Assembly (NCBI GenBank): GCA_900542325.1
Contig: UQMY01000005.1
Coordinates: 1-64,000 of the forward strand
DNA: 64,000 nucleotides
Direction of reading: 5' to 3'
Source: an uncultured Collinsella sp.
Lineage (GTDB): Bacteria > Actinomycetota > Coriobacteriia > Coriobacteriales > Coriobacteriaceae
Shown: piece after piece, positions 44,634-52,783 of the stretch
Position numbering within the stretch: position 1 is the first letter of the stretch
Layout of the letters: each line of letters opens with the position of its first letter
Program-made: the position numbers and the translations under genes
The notes under the pieces: model-generated
Databases searched by the model: none
Told to the model about the DNA's origin: nothing
What the model saw: the letters and a program-made list of their open reading frames with translations, nothing else

Positions 44634-45700
44634 TGTGGGAAGCCGATGACTCTCAGGACCTGTGGGCGACGCCCGGCAACTCGCCGGCGGCATCCATGGC
44701 GCACGGCGAGCGCATGGTGGGCTCGGAGCTGACGGCCGAGGACCTCGATGTCGATCGCACTTTGCGCCCCCAGCGCCTGGACGATTACTGCGGCCAGGAG
44801 CATATCAAGCAGAGCCTGCGCGTGTTGATCGAAGCGGCGCAGAGCCGTGGCGAGACGCTCGACCACGTGATCTTCTCGGGCCCTCCGGGTCTGGGCAAGA
44901 CCACGCTGGCTACGGTTATCGCCAACGAGCTGGGCGCTCAGATCAAGACCACGAGTGGCCCTGCCATCGCGCGCACCGGCGACCTGGCAGCCATCCTTAC
45001 TAACTTGCAGCCGGGTGATGTGCTGTTTATCGACGAGATCCACCGCCTCAACCGTTCGGTCGAGGAGGTCCTGTACCCCGCGATGGAGGACTTTGCCCTC
45101 GATATCGTGATTGGCAAGGGTCCGGCGGCGCGCTCGATTCGCCTGGATATTCCCAAGTTTACGCTGGTGGCGGCAACGACCCGCTCAGGCATGTTGACCG
45201 GCCCGTTGCGCGACCGCTTTGGCATTTCATATCGCCTGGATTACTACACGGTCGAGGAACTCGCGCAGATTGTTACGCGCTCGGCGACTATCCTGGGCGT
45301 GACGATCGACCATCCCAGTGCACTCGAGATCGGCTCGCGTTCGCGCGGCACGCCACGTCTTGCCAACCGCCTGCTCAAGCGCGTGCGCGATTACGCACAG
45401 GTGCGCGGCAACGGCCCCATCGAGCTCGATATCTGTCGCCAGGCGCTCGAGTTCTTCGAGATCGATGAGCTCGGTCTGGACTGGATGGATATTCGCATTT
45501 TGGAGACGCTCGCTAAGACGTTCTCCGGTCGTGCCGCAGGACTTACGACCCTTGCCAGCGCGGTGGGCGAGGACCCGGGCACGCTCGAGGATGTCTATGA
45601 GCCGTATCTGCTGCAGTGCGGGTTGATGATTCGTACGCCGCAGGGCCGTCAGGCAACCCTTCGCACCTTTGAGCACCTGGGGATTGAACCTACCGTTTAG
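44633..45700 (+). CDS. ruvB: Holliday junction branch migration ATPase RuvB
   Basis: This 355-residue AAA+ motor drives branch migration. Walker A GPPGLGKTT (83-91), Walker B FIDEIHRL, sensor 1 ATTRSGM and the arginine finger LRDRFG are all present. The C-terminal winged helix (YEPYLLQCGLMIRTPQGR) contacts DNA. A ~40-residue N-terminal extension is unusually long and poorly conserved. The start overlaps the ruvA stop (TGATG). Confidence 0.97.
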   Translation: MWEADDSQDLWATPGNSPAASMAHGERMVGSELTAEDLDVDRTLRPQRLDDYCGQEHIKQSLRVLIEAAQSRGETLDHVIFSGPPGLGKTTLATVIANELGAQIKTTSGPAIARTGDLAAILTNLQPGDVLFIDEIHRLNRSVEEVLYPAMEDFALDIVIGKGPAARSIRLDIPKFTLVAATTRSGMLTGPLRDRFGISYRLDYYTVEELAQIVTRSATILGVTIDHPSALEIGSRSRGTPRLANRLLKRVRDYAQVRGNGPIELDICRQALEFFEIDELGLDWMDIRILETLAKTFSGRAAGLTTLASAVGEDPGTLEDVYEPYLLQCGLMIRTPQGRQATLRTFEHLGIEPTV

Positions 45701-45756
45701 GGCGCTTTGTTTTGGCGGGCTGTTGGGCTATCGCTGGGCATCGGGTAAACATATCG

Positions 45757-45804
45757 CCGTTCATCGGTTATGGGTGTTTTACTATTGCGCGCCCGTGCTA
45801 TGCT
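45757..45804 (+). promoter_or_regulatory. fhs promoter with upstream CCGTTCATCGG motif
   Basis: TTTTAC (45777-45782), 16 bp, TATGCT (45799-45804). CCGTTCATCGG begins 42 bp before the -10, exactly as CCGTTCACCGG does before the PTS operon -10 (8251 and 8293), and the next bases (GTYAT) also agree. It is a likely shared regulator site. Confidence 0.55.
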
Positions 45805-45844
45805 GAATTGGTCTTTTTCTCATTCGGTAACGAAAGGACCGCCC

Positions 45845-47512
45845 ATGCCTACTGACATCGAAATCGCACGTTCTGTCACGCCGCTGCCTATTACCGAGGT
45901 GGCCAAGAACGCCGGCGTCGACGTTAAGCACCTTATTCCGTACGGCTTCGACAAGGCTAAGGTCGACTATTCGCTGCTCAACGAGCCGACCGATCACCAG
46001 GCCAAGCTCGTCCTCGTGACCGCTATCAACCCAACGCCTGCGGGCGAGGGCAAGACCACCACGACCATCGGTCTGGCCGATGGCCTGCGTCGTCGCGGCG
46101 TCAAGAGTGCCGTGGCCCTGCGCGAGCCTTCGCTCGGCCCCGTCTTTGGTGTTAAGGGCGGTGCCGCCGGCGGCGGCTGGGCTCAGGTGATCCCCATGGA
46201 GGATATCAACCTGCACTTTACCGGCGACTTCCATGCCATCGGTGCTGCCAACAACCTGCTGGCCGCCATGCTTGATAACCACATCCAGCAGGGCAACCAG
46301 CTTGGCATCGACGTTAAACGCATCACTTGGAAGCGCGTCGTCGATATGAACGACCGTCAGCTGCGCCACGTCATCGACGGTATTGGCGGTAAGGCCCAGG
46401 GCGTGCCGCGCGAGGACGGCTTCGATATCACCGTCGCCTCCGAGGTCATGGCAATCCTGTGCCTGTCTACGAGTATCAGCGACCTCAAGGAGCGCCTGGG
46501 CGAGATCGTCGTCGGCTACAGCTTTGCCGGCGAGCCCGTCCGTGCCCGCGACCTTAAGGCCCAGGGTGCCATGGCCGCGTTGCTTAAGGACGCGCTCAAG
46601 CCCAACCTGGTGCAAACGCTCGAGGGCACGCCCGCGTTTGTCCACGGCGGCCCCTTCGCCAACATCGCCCACGGCTGCAACTCTATCATGGCCACGCGTA
46701 TGGCGATGCGCTTTGGCGATGTTGCCATTACCGAGGCCGGCTTCGGTGCCGATCTGGGTGCCGAGAAGTTCCTCGACATCAAGTGCCGTATGACGGGCGT
46801 TCGCCCCAGCGCCGTCGTGGTCGTCGCGACCGCTCGTGCGCTGAAGTACAACGGTGGCGTCGCCAAGGCCGACCTCAACGAGGAGAACCTCGAGGCACTC
46901 AAGGCCGGCATGCCCAACCTGCTGCGTCACGTCGACAACATCCAGAACGTTTATGGTCTGCCCTGCGTGGTCGCCATCAACCGCTTCCCGACGGACACCG
47001 AGGCCGAGCTTGCGCTCATCGAGTCCGAGTGCCAGAAGCTCGGCGTCAACGTTAAGCTTTCCGAGGTCTGGGCCAAGGGCGGCGAGGGCGCGCTCGAGCT
47101 TGCCGATGAGGTCATGCGTCTGATTGAGCAGCCGAGCGAGCTCAAGTTTGCCTATGAGGACGGCGCCGATGTGGCCGACGCTCTTGAGGCCATTGCCACC
47201 AAGGTCTACCGCGCCGACGGCGTTGACTTTACGCCGGCCGCCAAGCGCCAGCTCGCCGAGCTGCGCGAGAACGGCTTTGGCAACCTGCCGGTGTGCGTGG
47301 CCAAGACGCAGTACAGCTTTAGCGACAACGCCAAGGCCCTGGGCGCTCCCGAGAACTTCCGCATCACGGTGCGCGAGCTCAAGGTTTCCGCCGGTGCCCA
47401 CTTTGTGGTCGCACTGACTGGCAGTGTTCTGACCATGCCGGGCCTGCCCAAGGTTCCCGCGGCCGAGAACATCGACGTCGACAACGACGGCAACATCACC
47501 GGCCTGTTCTAA
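45845..47512 (+). CDS. fhs: Formate--tetrahydrofolate ligase
   Basis: This 555-residue enzyme joins formate to THF with ATP, giving 10-formyl-THF. The P-loop PTPAGEGKTT lies at 63-72, followed by REPSLGPVFGVKGGAAGGG and LHFTGDFHAI, all diagnostic. Length is standard. ATG 45845 is preceded by GAAAGGACC; the frame upstream contains the promoter and is not coding. With fchA and folD near 60 kb it completes formate assimilation to methylene-THF, or the reverse with ATP gain. Confidence 0.97.
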   Translation: MPTDIEIARSVTPLPITEVAKNAGVDVKHLIPYGFDKAKVDYSLLNEPTDHQAKLVLVTAINPTPAGEGKTTTTIGLADGLRRRGVKSAVALREPSLGPVFGVKGGAAGGGWAQVIPMEDINLHFTGDFHAIGAANNLLAAMLDNHIQQGNQLGIDVKRITWKRVVDMNDRQLRHVIDGIGGKAQGVPREDGFDITVASEVMAILCLSTSISDLKERLGEIVVGYSFAGEPVRARDLKAQGAMAALLKDALKPNLVQTLEGTPAFVHGGPFANIAHGCNSIMATRMAMRFGDVAITEAGFGADLGAEKFLDIKCRMTGVRPSAVVVVATARALKYNGGVAKADLNEENLEALKAGMPNLLRHVDNIQNVYGLPCVVAINRFPTDTEAELALIESECQKLGVNVKLSEVWAKGGEGALELADEVMRLIEQPSELKFAYEDGADVADALEAIATKVYRADGVDFTPAAKRQLAELRENGFGNLPVCVAKTQYSFSDNAKALGAPENFRITVRELKVSAGAHFVVALTGSVLTMPGLPKVPAAENIDVDNDGNITGLF

Positions 47513-47532
47513 GCCTGTTGCCCATAGCTGCT

Positions 47533-47574
47533 TGCCCGCCCCGTCGCGCTCCCAAGGCCCGGCGGGGCTTTTTT
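47533..47574 (+). terminator. Terminator of fhs
   Basis: A GCCCGCCCCG arm (47533-47542) pairs with CGGCGGGGC (47560-47568), followed by TTTTTT. Confidence 0.8.
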
Positions 47575-47691
47575 ATCCTTAGGCCCGCGCATGTCTTGTA
47601 GATACCGACGGGCTCTGCCCATCATAGGCTTTTGCGCGGGTAGAATGCATGGATAACTTGAGGCTCACGCGCGACGGAAAGGAATCGTTGC

Positions 47692-48681
47692 ATGGATCAG
47701 GACAAGACAACCGTGATGGGCGGCTACGGTTCCGCGCAGGCTGGCGATAGCGCCGATGCGACCCGCGTTGTTCCCAACCCCGGCTATACCGACCCCGCCG
47801 CGACGCAGCCTTCTGCCGAGCCCACCCGGGTTATGGGCTATGGCGACACGGCGCAGGATTCTTACGCTGCATCTTCGCAAGGCCCCTATGGCAACGCAGC
47901 TCCGGACCCGTTTGATTACGCGCCGCAGGATTCTTATGCCGCCTCGACGCCGAATCCCTATGATGACCTGCCGCAAAATCCCATTCCGCAGCCTCAGCAG
48001 ACGACGTATATGCCTCGCACGGCGCAGTCTCGCTACGAGTCGCGCGAGCCGTATCGCGAGTACCCCAAGTCGATTCCGCAATATGGCGAGGACGAGGAGA
48101 AGAAGCCGTCGCGTTCGTCGAGCGTGATCAAGAAAATCCTCATCGTGCTGGCGATCTTCTTTGCGCTGTCGGTTGTGTTTGCCATTGTGTCGGGCATGCT
48201 CAACAAGCGAGGGAGTTCAACGGCCGATACCGCTGCCGAGCAAACTGAGACTACCCAGTCCGGCACCGTCGATCTGAGCGATATCCCGGGGCAGTACTGG
48301 TCCAACGCCAAGAAGATCCTCAAGTCGCGCGGCGCCGATCTTTCGAATGCCGTGGTCCTGACTGATGATGGCTCAACGCCCGTCGTCGATGCCAACTGGG
48401 TCGTTACTTCTGCCTACTATAACGACAACGGCAACCTCGAAATTCAGCTCACGCACAAGAACAGCTCGGGCAACTCGTCCGATGGCCAAAGCGGTACCGA
48501 CGGCTCGAGCTCCAATACGCTGGAGGACTTGAGCAACAAGGCACAGGAGCTTGGGGATAAGGCCCAAGAGCTGGGTGATACGGCTCAGAACCTGGGCGAC
48601 ACCGCTCAGAACTTGGGCGACATGGCGACGGATGCCTGGAACGCCCTACAAAACGGCATCTCGGGCGCGCAGGGAAACTAG
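47692..48681 (+). CDS. Single-pass membrane protein with disordered N-terminus and heptad repeats
   Basis: The protein is 329 residues and matches no family I recognise. The first ~140 residues are cytoplasmic, disordered and rich in Pro, Gln, Tyr and Asp, with three related motifs: DKTTVMGG (4-11), DATRVVP (22-28) and EPTRVMGY (43-50). Such Thr-x-Val sites resemble FHA-binding or kinase sites. One membrane helix spans 149-170. The outside part ends in a Ser/Gly linker and heptad repeats (AQELGDK, AQELGDT, AQNLGDT, AQNLGDM; about 285-308), probably amphipathic helix. Start ATG 47692 has GAAAGGAA upstream. Confidence 0.75.
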   Translation: MDQDKTTVMGGYGSAQAGDSADATRVVPNPGYTDPAATQPSAEPTRVMGYGDTAQDSYAASSQGPYGNAAPDPFDYAPQDSYAASTPNPYDDLPQNPIPQPQQTTYMPRTAQSRYESREPYREYPKSIPQYGEDEEKKPSRSSSVIKKILIVLAIFFALSVVFAIVSGMLNKRGSSTADTAAEQTETTQSGTVDLSDIPGQYWSNAKKILKSRGADLSNAVVLTDDGSTPVVDANWVVTSAYYNDNGNLEIQLTHKNSSGNSSDGQSGTDGSSSNTLEDLSNKAQELGDKAQELGDTAQNLGDTAQNLGDMATDAWNALQNGISGAQGN

Positions 48682-48693
48682 CTGGTAAGTGGG

Positions 48694-49875
48694 CTACAGC
48701 TGCTCGGCCGGACGCTCGGGCGAGCTGAAGCCCGAATCAAATGTGACGACGCACGAGACGTTGGGCCGGCGCTCGTGCACGATGCGCGTGACGAGCTCCA
48801 GCAGCTCCTCGTCGGATATATCAAAGCCGTCGGGACGCACCAGGTCAAACGAAACGAACCCGTCGTGCTCGTGCAGGTCGTGGATGGAGAGTGCGGGGTC
48901 GATCTGCATGATGCCGCGCTTGACCCAGCCGCGCAAATCATCGCCGGTTGTCGCGATGGGGTCGCAGTGCAGCGTGATGTCAATGCCCATCTGGCGCTTG
49001 ATGTCGTGCTCGATGGTGTCCAGGATCTCGTGATGTTCAAACGCGTCGCCCTCGCCGGGCATCTCCACGTGGGCGCTGGCAAACTGACGACCGGGGCCGT
49101 AGTCGTGCACCATCAGGTCGTGTGTGCCCAAGACCTGCGGATAGGACATGATCTTGTCGCGGATTGCCTGGACGAGCTTGGGGTCGGGCGCTTGCCCCAG
49201 CAACGGGCTGATGGCGTCGCGCACCAGGCCCATGCCACTGATGCAGATGAAGACGCCCACGCCCAGGCCCGCCCAGCCGTCAAGGTCAAAGCCGGTCGTC
49301 TGCGAAATAAGCGCTGCGGCCAGGACCGATCCCGAGGTGATGACGTCGTTTTTGGAGTCCTGTGCTGTGGCGATGAGTGTTTCGGAATCGATACGGTTGC
49401 CCAGCGCACGGTTGAATGCGGCCATCCAGAATTTGACGAGCATGGACAAGACGAGAGCGGCTAGGGAGACCAGCGTGTAGGCGGTGGGGGAGGGCTTGAT
49501 GATCTTAGTGACCGACTCGAGGATCAGGTTGATGCCGACGGCGCAAACCAGGACGGCGACAAACAAGCCGGCTAGGTACTCGTAGCGGCCGTGGCCATAG
49601 GGGTGGCCTTCGTCTGCAGGGCGGCTGGCAAGGCGGAACCCGAGCAGGCTCACGATGTTGCTCGAGGCATCGGAGAGGTTGTTGAAAGCGTCGGCGATGA
49701 GGGAGACGGAGCCGGCGAGCAGGCCTGCGATGCCCTTGGCCAGGCACAGGGTGATGTTGAGGCCAATGCAGATGAGGCTTGCGGCGAAGCCCGCGTTGGT
49801 GCGGCAGGAGGCATCGACCGGCTCGCCCTCGCTGCCGGGAACAAGCGTATGTACCAGCCGATTTACAAATAGCAT
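48694..49875 (-). CDS. Cation diffusion facilitator family transporter
   Basis: This 393-residue antiporter exports divalent metals such as zinc, iron or manganese. It has six membrane helices in the first ~225 residues, with the site residues SLIADAFNNLSDASSN (Asp/Asn/Asp) and HPYGHGRYEYL, then DSKNDVITS. The C-terminal cytoplasmic domain (~235-393) is about twice as long as usual and contains a second ferredoxin-like half (HDLHEHDGFVSFDLVRPDG). ATG 49875 has GAGGA eight bases upstream; ATG 49896 lacks a ribosome site. The asparagine for aspartate in helix 2 suggests Mn or Fe rather than Zn, as inference only. Confidence 0.88.
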   Translation of the reverse strand: MLFVNRLVHTLVPGSEGEPVDASCRTNAGFAASLICIGLNITLCLAKGIAGLLAGSVSLIADAFNNLSDASSNIVSLLGFRLASRPADEGHPYGHGRYEYLAGLFVAVLVCAVGINLILESVTKIIKPSPTAYTLVSLAALVLSMLVKFWMAAFNRALGNRIDSETLIATAQDSKNDVITSGSVLAAALISQTTGFDLDGWAGLGVGVFICISGMGLVRDAISPLLGQAPDPKLVQAIRDKIMSYPQVLGTHDLMVHDYGPGRQFASAHVEMPGEGDAFEHHEILDTIEHDIKRQMGIDITLHCDPIATTGDDLRGWVKRGIMQIDPALSIHDLHEHDGFVSFDLVRPDGFDISDEELLELVTRIVHERRPNVSCVVTFDSGFSSPERPAEQL

Positions 49876-50093
49876 AGCGGTCGTCCTCACAATCATGTTT
49901 AAGGGGATAGTGTAGCTCGCATGGGCGCACCGTGCGCCGGTGCTCAGAAAATGCAGCAATGGTCTGCCCGCGCTAACGAGCAGGCCTTCCCGTCTGCCTG
50001 GGTGGTCCATTTTGGGCCACATGGGTATGGGCATGTGCCAGTTTGCTCGACATACTTAATGTCGACAGCCCCTGTGCAAAGGAGGACGTTTCC

Positions 50094-51431
50094 ATGGACG
50101 AGATGTTTGCCATTAAATGCCAAAACTGCGGCGGCCCTATGTACTCACACCAGGCTAAACGCAGCTTTGAGTGCGCCTATTGCGGCACGGTCGTTCCGTG
50201 GCAGGCCGATGCGGGGGAGCCCAAGAGCGCTTTGGGCATTCGCCATGCGCCGCTGACGGTTGTCGATGGGCTACTTAAGCTCACGCATGTGTCGCAACTC
50301 GAGCGCCCGGAGGACCCGGACTGGTATTTCTTCAATTCGCACTGGCGCAATCAGTCGGTCCTGGAACATCTGCTGTGGGAGGATCGCGGCACGGCGCAGG
50401 AGTTCCAAGAGGCCACGCATGTGAGCATTCCTTGCCCCTTCTGCGGAGCGTCCTTTGAGGGCGAGTCAACGCAGCGTGTGTTTGAGTGCCCGTCCTGCGG
50501 CAACAAGATCGGCATTGCCGACCTGCTCAAGCCCGGTACGTTTAGCAAACGTCTGACCATGGGCGTGGGTGCGGAGTATGTGCCGGAGCAGGGTATTCCC
50601 TGCGAAATCTCACCGCAGCAGGCACGTGCCAACGCACTGCAGCTGGTGCGCCAGTACCCGGATGCCTTTGCCGGGCACGAGGTGGAAGACGCAATCCAAA
50701 ACGACATGATGCTCTTCTATTTCCCCATGGCGCTGGCGGACCTGCGTATGATGGCGAGCTTCCCGGGCAAGGGCCTGAGCAAGGAAACCCTGGTGTACTA
50801 CGAGGTGCTCGACTGGGCGTATCCGCGGGCAAACTATCTGGATGTTCGCCTTATGGGCATTTTGGAGCCGTGGGACTTTGCCAAGGTTGGGCCGTTTGAC
50901 CCGGCCATGCAGGAAGGTGACTTTCGCGTTGTCTCCGTCGATGCGTCTACCAAGGACCAAGTGGTCATTGATAAGTTGGCGCTCGACATTGTCGGCAACG
51001 ATGCCGAGGCAGTGCTTGGGCTCAATAAAAAGAGCATCCGAACCTGGGCGCGCAAGGCCCGCAAGCATAAGGACGGTCTGGTGATGGTGCCGGTCTACTT
51101 TGTCGATCGTCCGGCGACGGACAGCCGCGACGGCGAGCAAGTGCGCATCGCTGTGAACGGCCAGACGGGCCGCGCGGCCGCGGTGGTGTTTAGCGACAAG
51201 CGCGAGACGCATGTGGTGGCACCGCTCAACCCGAGCCTGCATCTGTCCGGCGAGAGCACCGTGCACGCCACGCCCATCGAGGTCAAATACGTTAAGTCGC
51301 CGTTTCTGTACCAGATCGTGCGCCGTGGAGGCGGCGAGCAGCAGCATCAGGTGGCAGCGGTCGCCGAGGGTTCTTACCGAGAAGAAAAGCCCAAACGCAA
51401 GGGATTGTTCGCTGCGATTTTTGGTAAGTAG
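50094..51431 (+). CDS. Double zinc-ribbon protein of unknown function
   Basis: The protein is 445 residues with two zinc ribbons: Cys9, 12, 27, 30 (CQNCGG...CAYCG) and Cys114, 117, 132, 135 (CPFCG...CPSCG). The long middle (160-420) has a mix of helices and strands but no signature I can name; ETLVYYEVLDWAYPRANYLDVRLMG is the most distinctive block. A basic tail ends KPKRKGLFAAIFGK. No signal peptide or membrane helix. AAAGGAGGACG precedes ATG 50094. Function is unknown. Confidence 0.8.
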   Translation: MDEMFAIKCQNCGGPMYSHQAKRSFECAYCGTVVPWQADAGEPKSALGIRHAPLTVVDGLLKLTHVSQLERPEDPDWYFFNSHWRNQSVLEHLLWEDRGTAQEFQEATHVSIPCPFCGASFEGESTQRVFECPSCGNKIGIADLLKPGTFSKRLTMGVGAEYVPEQGIPCEISPQQARANALQLVRQYPDAFAGHEVEDAIQNDMMLFYFPMALADLRMMASFPGKGLSKETLVYYEVLDWAYPRANYLDVRLMGILEPWDFAKVGPFDPAMQEGDFRVVSVDASTKDQVVIDKLALDIVGNDAEAVLGLNKKSIRTWARKARKHKDGLVMVPVYFVDRPATDSRDGEQVRIAVNGQTGRAAAVVFSDKRETHVVAPLNPSLHLSGESTVHATPIEVKYVKSPFLYQIVRRGGGEQQHQVAAVAEGSYREEKPKRKGLFAAIFGK

Positions 51432-51547
51432 GGGAGTGGTGCCGGGGCGTCGGGCTGCATCGCAAGGTCATGAGACGAACTTAAGACTGCTGGGAACGTG
51501 CTACCATTGCCGATAGCCTTAATCTTGTAAGAAGCGGAGGCCAGATT

Positions 51548-51919
51548 ATGGGTTTTGCGGATCAGCAGCTTCAGCTTCAGGTACCGTATTCTCCTGACGA
51601 CACGTTTAATGCCTTGAAGGCAGCTATGGAAAAGCTGCCTAAAGTAAAAGTTGATAGTGCATCGCCCACAACAAGAACAGTTGCAGCCGAGATTGGTATG
51701 AGCCTTTGGTCTTGGGGCGAAAATATCAGTATTTCGGTTGTTCCAGTTGAAGGCGGATCTGGCGTTACTGTCAAGTCGTCATCTAAGGTCAGGGCAAACG
51801 TATTAAACGGGGGCAAAAATGCAAAGAATATTGCCAAGATAGTCGATGCCCTATCGAAGGAGCTCGAGCGGTATCCGCAGGTTTCACAGACTATTGAGAC
51901 GCTGGCGGATAGTGGTTGA
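51548..51919 (+). CDS. N-terminal part of a SHOCT-type protein (frame disrupted)
   Basis: This 123-residue frame begins MGFADQQLQLQVPYSPDDTFNALKAAMEKL and forms an alpha/beta domain of unknown function (about 1-115) that resembles regions preceding SHOCT tails. It stops at TGA 51919, but an intact SHOCT domain continues in another frame from 51912. One base too many in AGTGGTTGA would explain it. ATG 51548 follows AAGCGGAGG. The gene may be a recent pseudogene, a sequencing error or two coupled cistrons. Its composition is more A/T-rich than its neighbours. Confidence 0.7.
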   Translation: MGFADQQLQLQVPYSPDDTFNALKAAMEKLPKVKVDSASPTTRTVAAEIGMSLWSWGENISISVVPVEGGSGVTVKSSSKVRANVLNGGKNAKNIAKIVDALSKELERYPQVSQTIETLADSG

Positions 51920-52016
51920 TGTAGTTGCAAGGCTTGAGAGGCTTGCAGCACTGCGTGAGAGTGGAGTACTTACCGAGGAAGAGTTTGCTGCAGAAAAGGC
52001 AATAATCCTTTCGTAA
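51912..52016 (+). pseudogene. SHOCT domain in shifted frame
   Basis: From GTG 51912 to TAA 52016 the frame encodes 34 residues, ARLERLAALRESGVLTEEEF then AAEKAIILS, a textbook SHOCT tail. It overlaps the stop of the preceding frame (GTGGTTGA), so coupled reinitiation is conceivable. No ribosome site is evident, and SHOCT normally ends a longer protein, so a 1-base frameshift is the simpler reading. Confidence 0.75.
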
Positions 52017-52245
52017 TCAGACACGATGGTTGGATTTGCATTCTATTATTGAACTTGTTTATACCAGGCTGAAAACATCGTGTGTAATAAAGGTGCGTAG
52101 TAGCCTCGTCTTGATTGGCGGATGTAAATAAACGGTGGAACGGCTGTAAAAGAGCCTTGCCACTGGGTAAAATCAGGATGTGCCGCGGAACCCGCTCCTC
52201 AGTCGGTCAACTTTGGAAGCGCGGGCAACGCAGGTACTATCGTCT

Positions 52246-52271
52246 AAAGGGCCGGGTGCGACCGGCCCTTT
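52246..52271. terminator. Symmetric hairpin next to the 30-residue peptide gene
   Basis: AAAGGGCCGG-gtgcga-CCGGCCCTTT. Perfect 10-bp stem. Read on the minus strand it follows the peptide stop by 22 bases and is followed by AGACG, so T-richness is limited to the AAA/TTT ends. It may terminate transcripts from both sides. Confidence 0.6.
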
Positions 52272-52293
52272 GCATGACTCCCTTCGCTATCCG

Positions 52294-52386
52294 TTACTGC
52301 TTATATTCCCGCCAGATCGAGTAGAGGTTCCGGACGATGCCGGTTACATACATCGAGAGGCGCAGGATTTCAAGAAACAAGTTCAT
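52294..52386 (-). CDS. 30-residue amphipathic peptide, possible type I toxin-like
   Basis: ATG 52386 has GGGGTG six to ten bases upstream, a credible ribosome site. The peptide starts MNLFLEILRLSMYVTG, continues with IVRNLYSIW and ends REYKQ: one hydrophobic helix with scattered basic residues and a charged tail, resembling membrane-acting small toxins. It is too short for automatic calling. It lies downstream of the 73-residue gene on the same strand, after a ~140-nt structured leader, and before a symmetric hairpin. No antisense promoter was proved. The toxin idea is inference. Confidence 0.45.
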   Translation of the reverse strand: MNLFLEILRLSMYVTGIVRNLYSIWREYKQ

Positions 52387-52529
52387 AGGTTTCACCCCAA
52401 TCGGAGATCGGAGCGTTGCCCGCAGGCGGATTCCGCGGCAGTCGTAATTCTACCTCACAGGCCGCGGCGGGAGACATCCTACCCGCCCCATGGCTTGGAG
52501 CAGTGTCGATCTAACGGGCAATCAAGCCT

Positions 52530-52751
52530 CTAGTTCTCTTTGAATTGAGCAAGCATCTGCCCGAAGAAGCTTAGTTCGGATGGCTCATAAATGAGTGGGC
52601 CGCCATCTTCGGTCCGGTAGACCCCGCAGGGGAGGTAGCGCCCGTCGGGAAGGACGTAAAGGTTTTCTTCCTCCATCAGTCCCGTTGGGAGTATCGGGGT
52701 CTCGTTTTCGCCCATTTGGAACTCATCGATATTCGCGATCTTCCTCTCCAT
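52530..52751 (-). CDS. Small conserved-looking hypothetical protein (73 aa)
   Basis: The protein is acidic, with no membrane helix or signal. Features: MERKIANIDEF start, then Glu/Met-rich stretch, a beta-like NLYVLPDGRYLPCGVYRTEDGG, and ELSFFGQMLAQF at the end. I do not recognise a family. TAGGAGG sits six bases before ATG 52751, so expression is likely. It starts 32 bp after the ADP-ribosylglycohydrolase on the same strand and is probably cotranscribed with it. Confidence 0.65.
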   Translation of the reverse strand: MERKIANIDEFQMGENETPILPTGLMEEENLYVLPDGRYLPCGVYRTEDGGPLIYEPSELSFFGQMLAQFKEN

Positions 52752-52783
52752 GATGCCTCCTACCTTATTTCTTGAATGGCGCC

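Larger units (their letters stand above)
52017..52529. other. 513-bp structured intergenic region with a 30-residue peptide gene
   Basis: It holds a hairpin at 52246-52271, the peptide gene at 52294-52386 and several G/C-rich dyads. GCGGGCAACGC (52221-52231) recurs in inverted form at 52413-52423, enclosing the hairpin and peptide gene. CCGCGG pairs occur at about 52432 and 52461. The larger plus-strand frames crossing it have no ribosome site. An RNA product is possible. Confidence 0.45.

Noticed and set aside
45782..47401. 539-residue minus-strand frame opposite fhs
   Set aside because: Shadow of fhs, which has all family motifs.
52180..52533. 117-residue plus-strand frame in the structured intergenic region
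   Set aside because: No ribosome site, Pro/Arg/Ser-rich composition, and it is antisense to the better-supported peptide gene.
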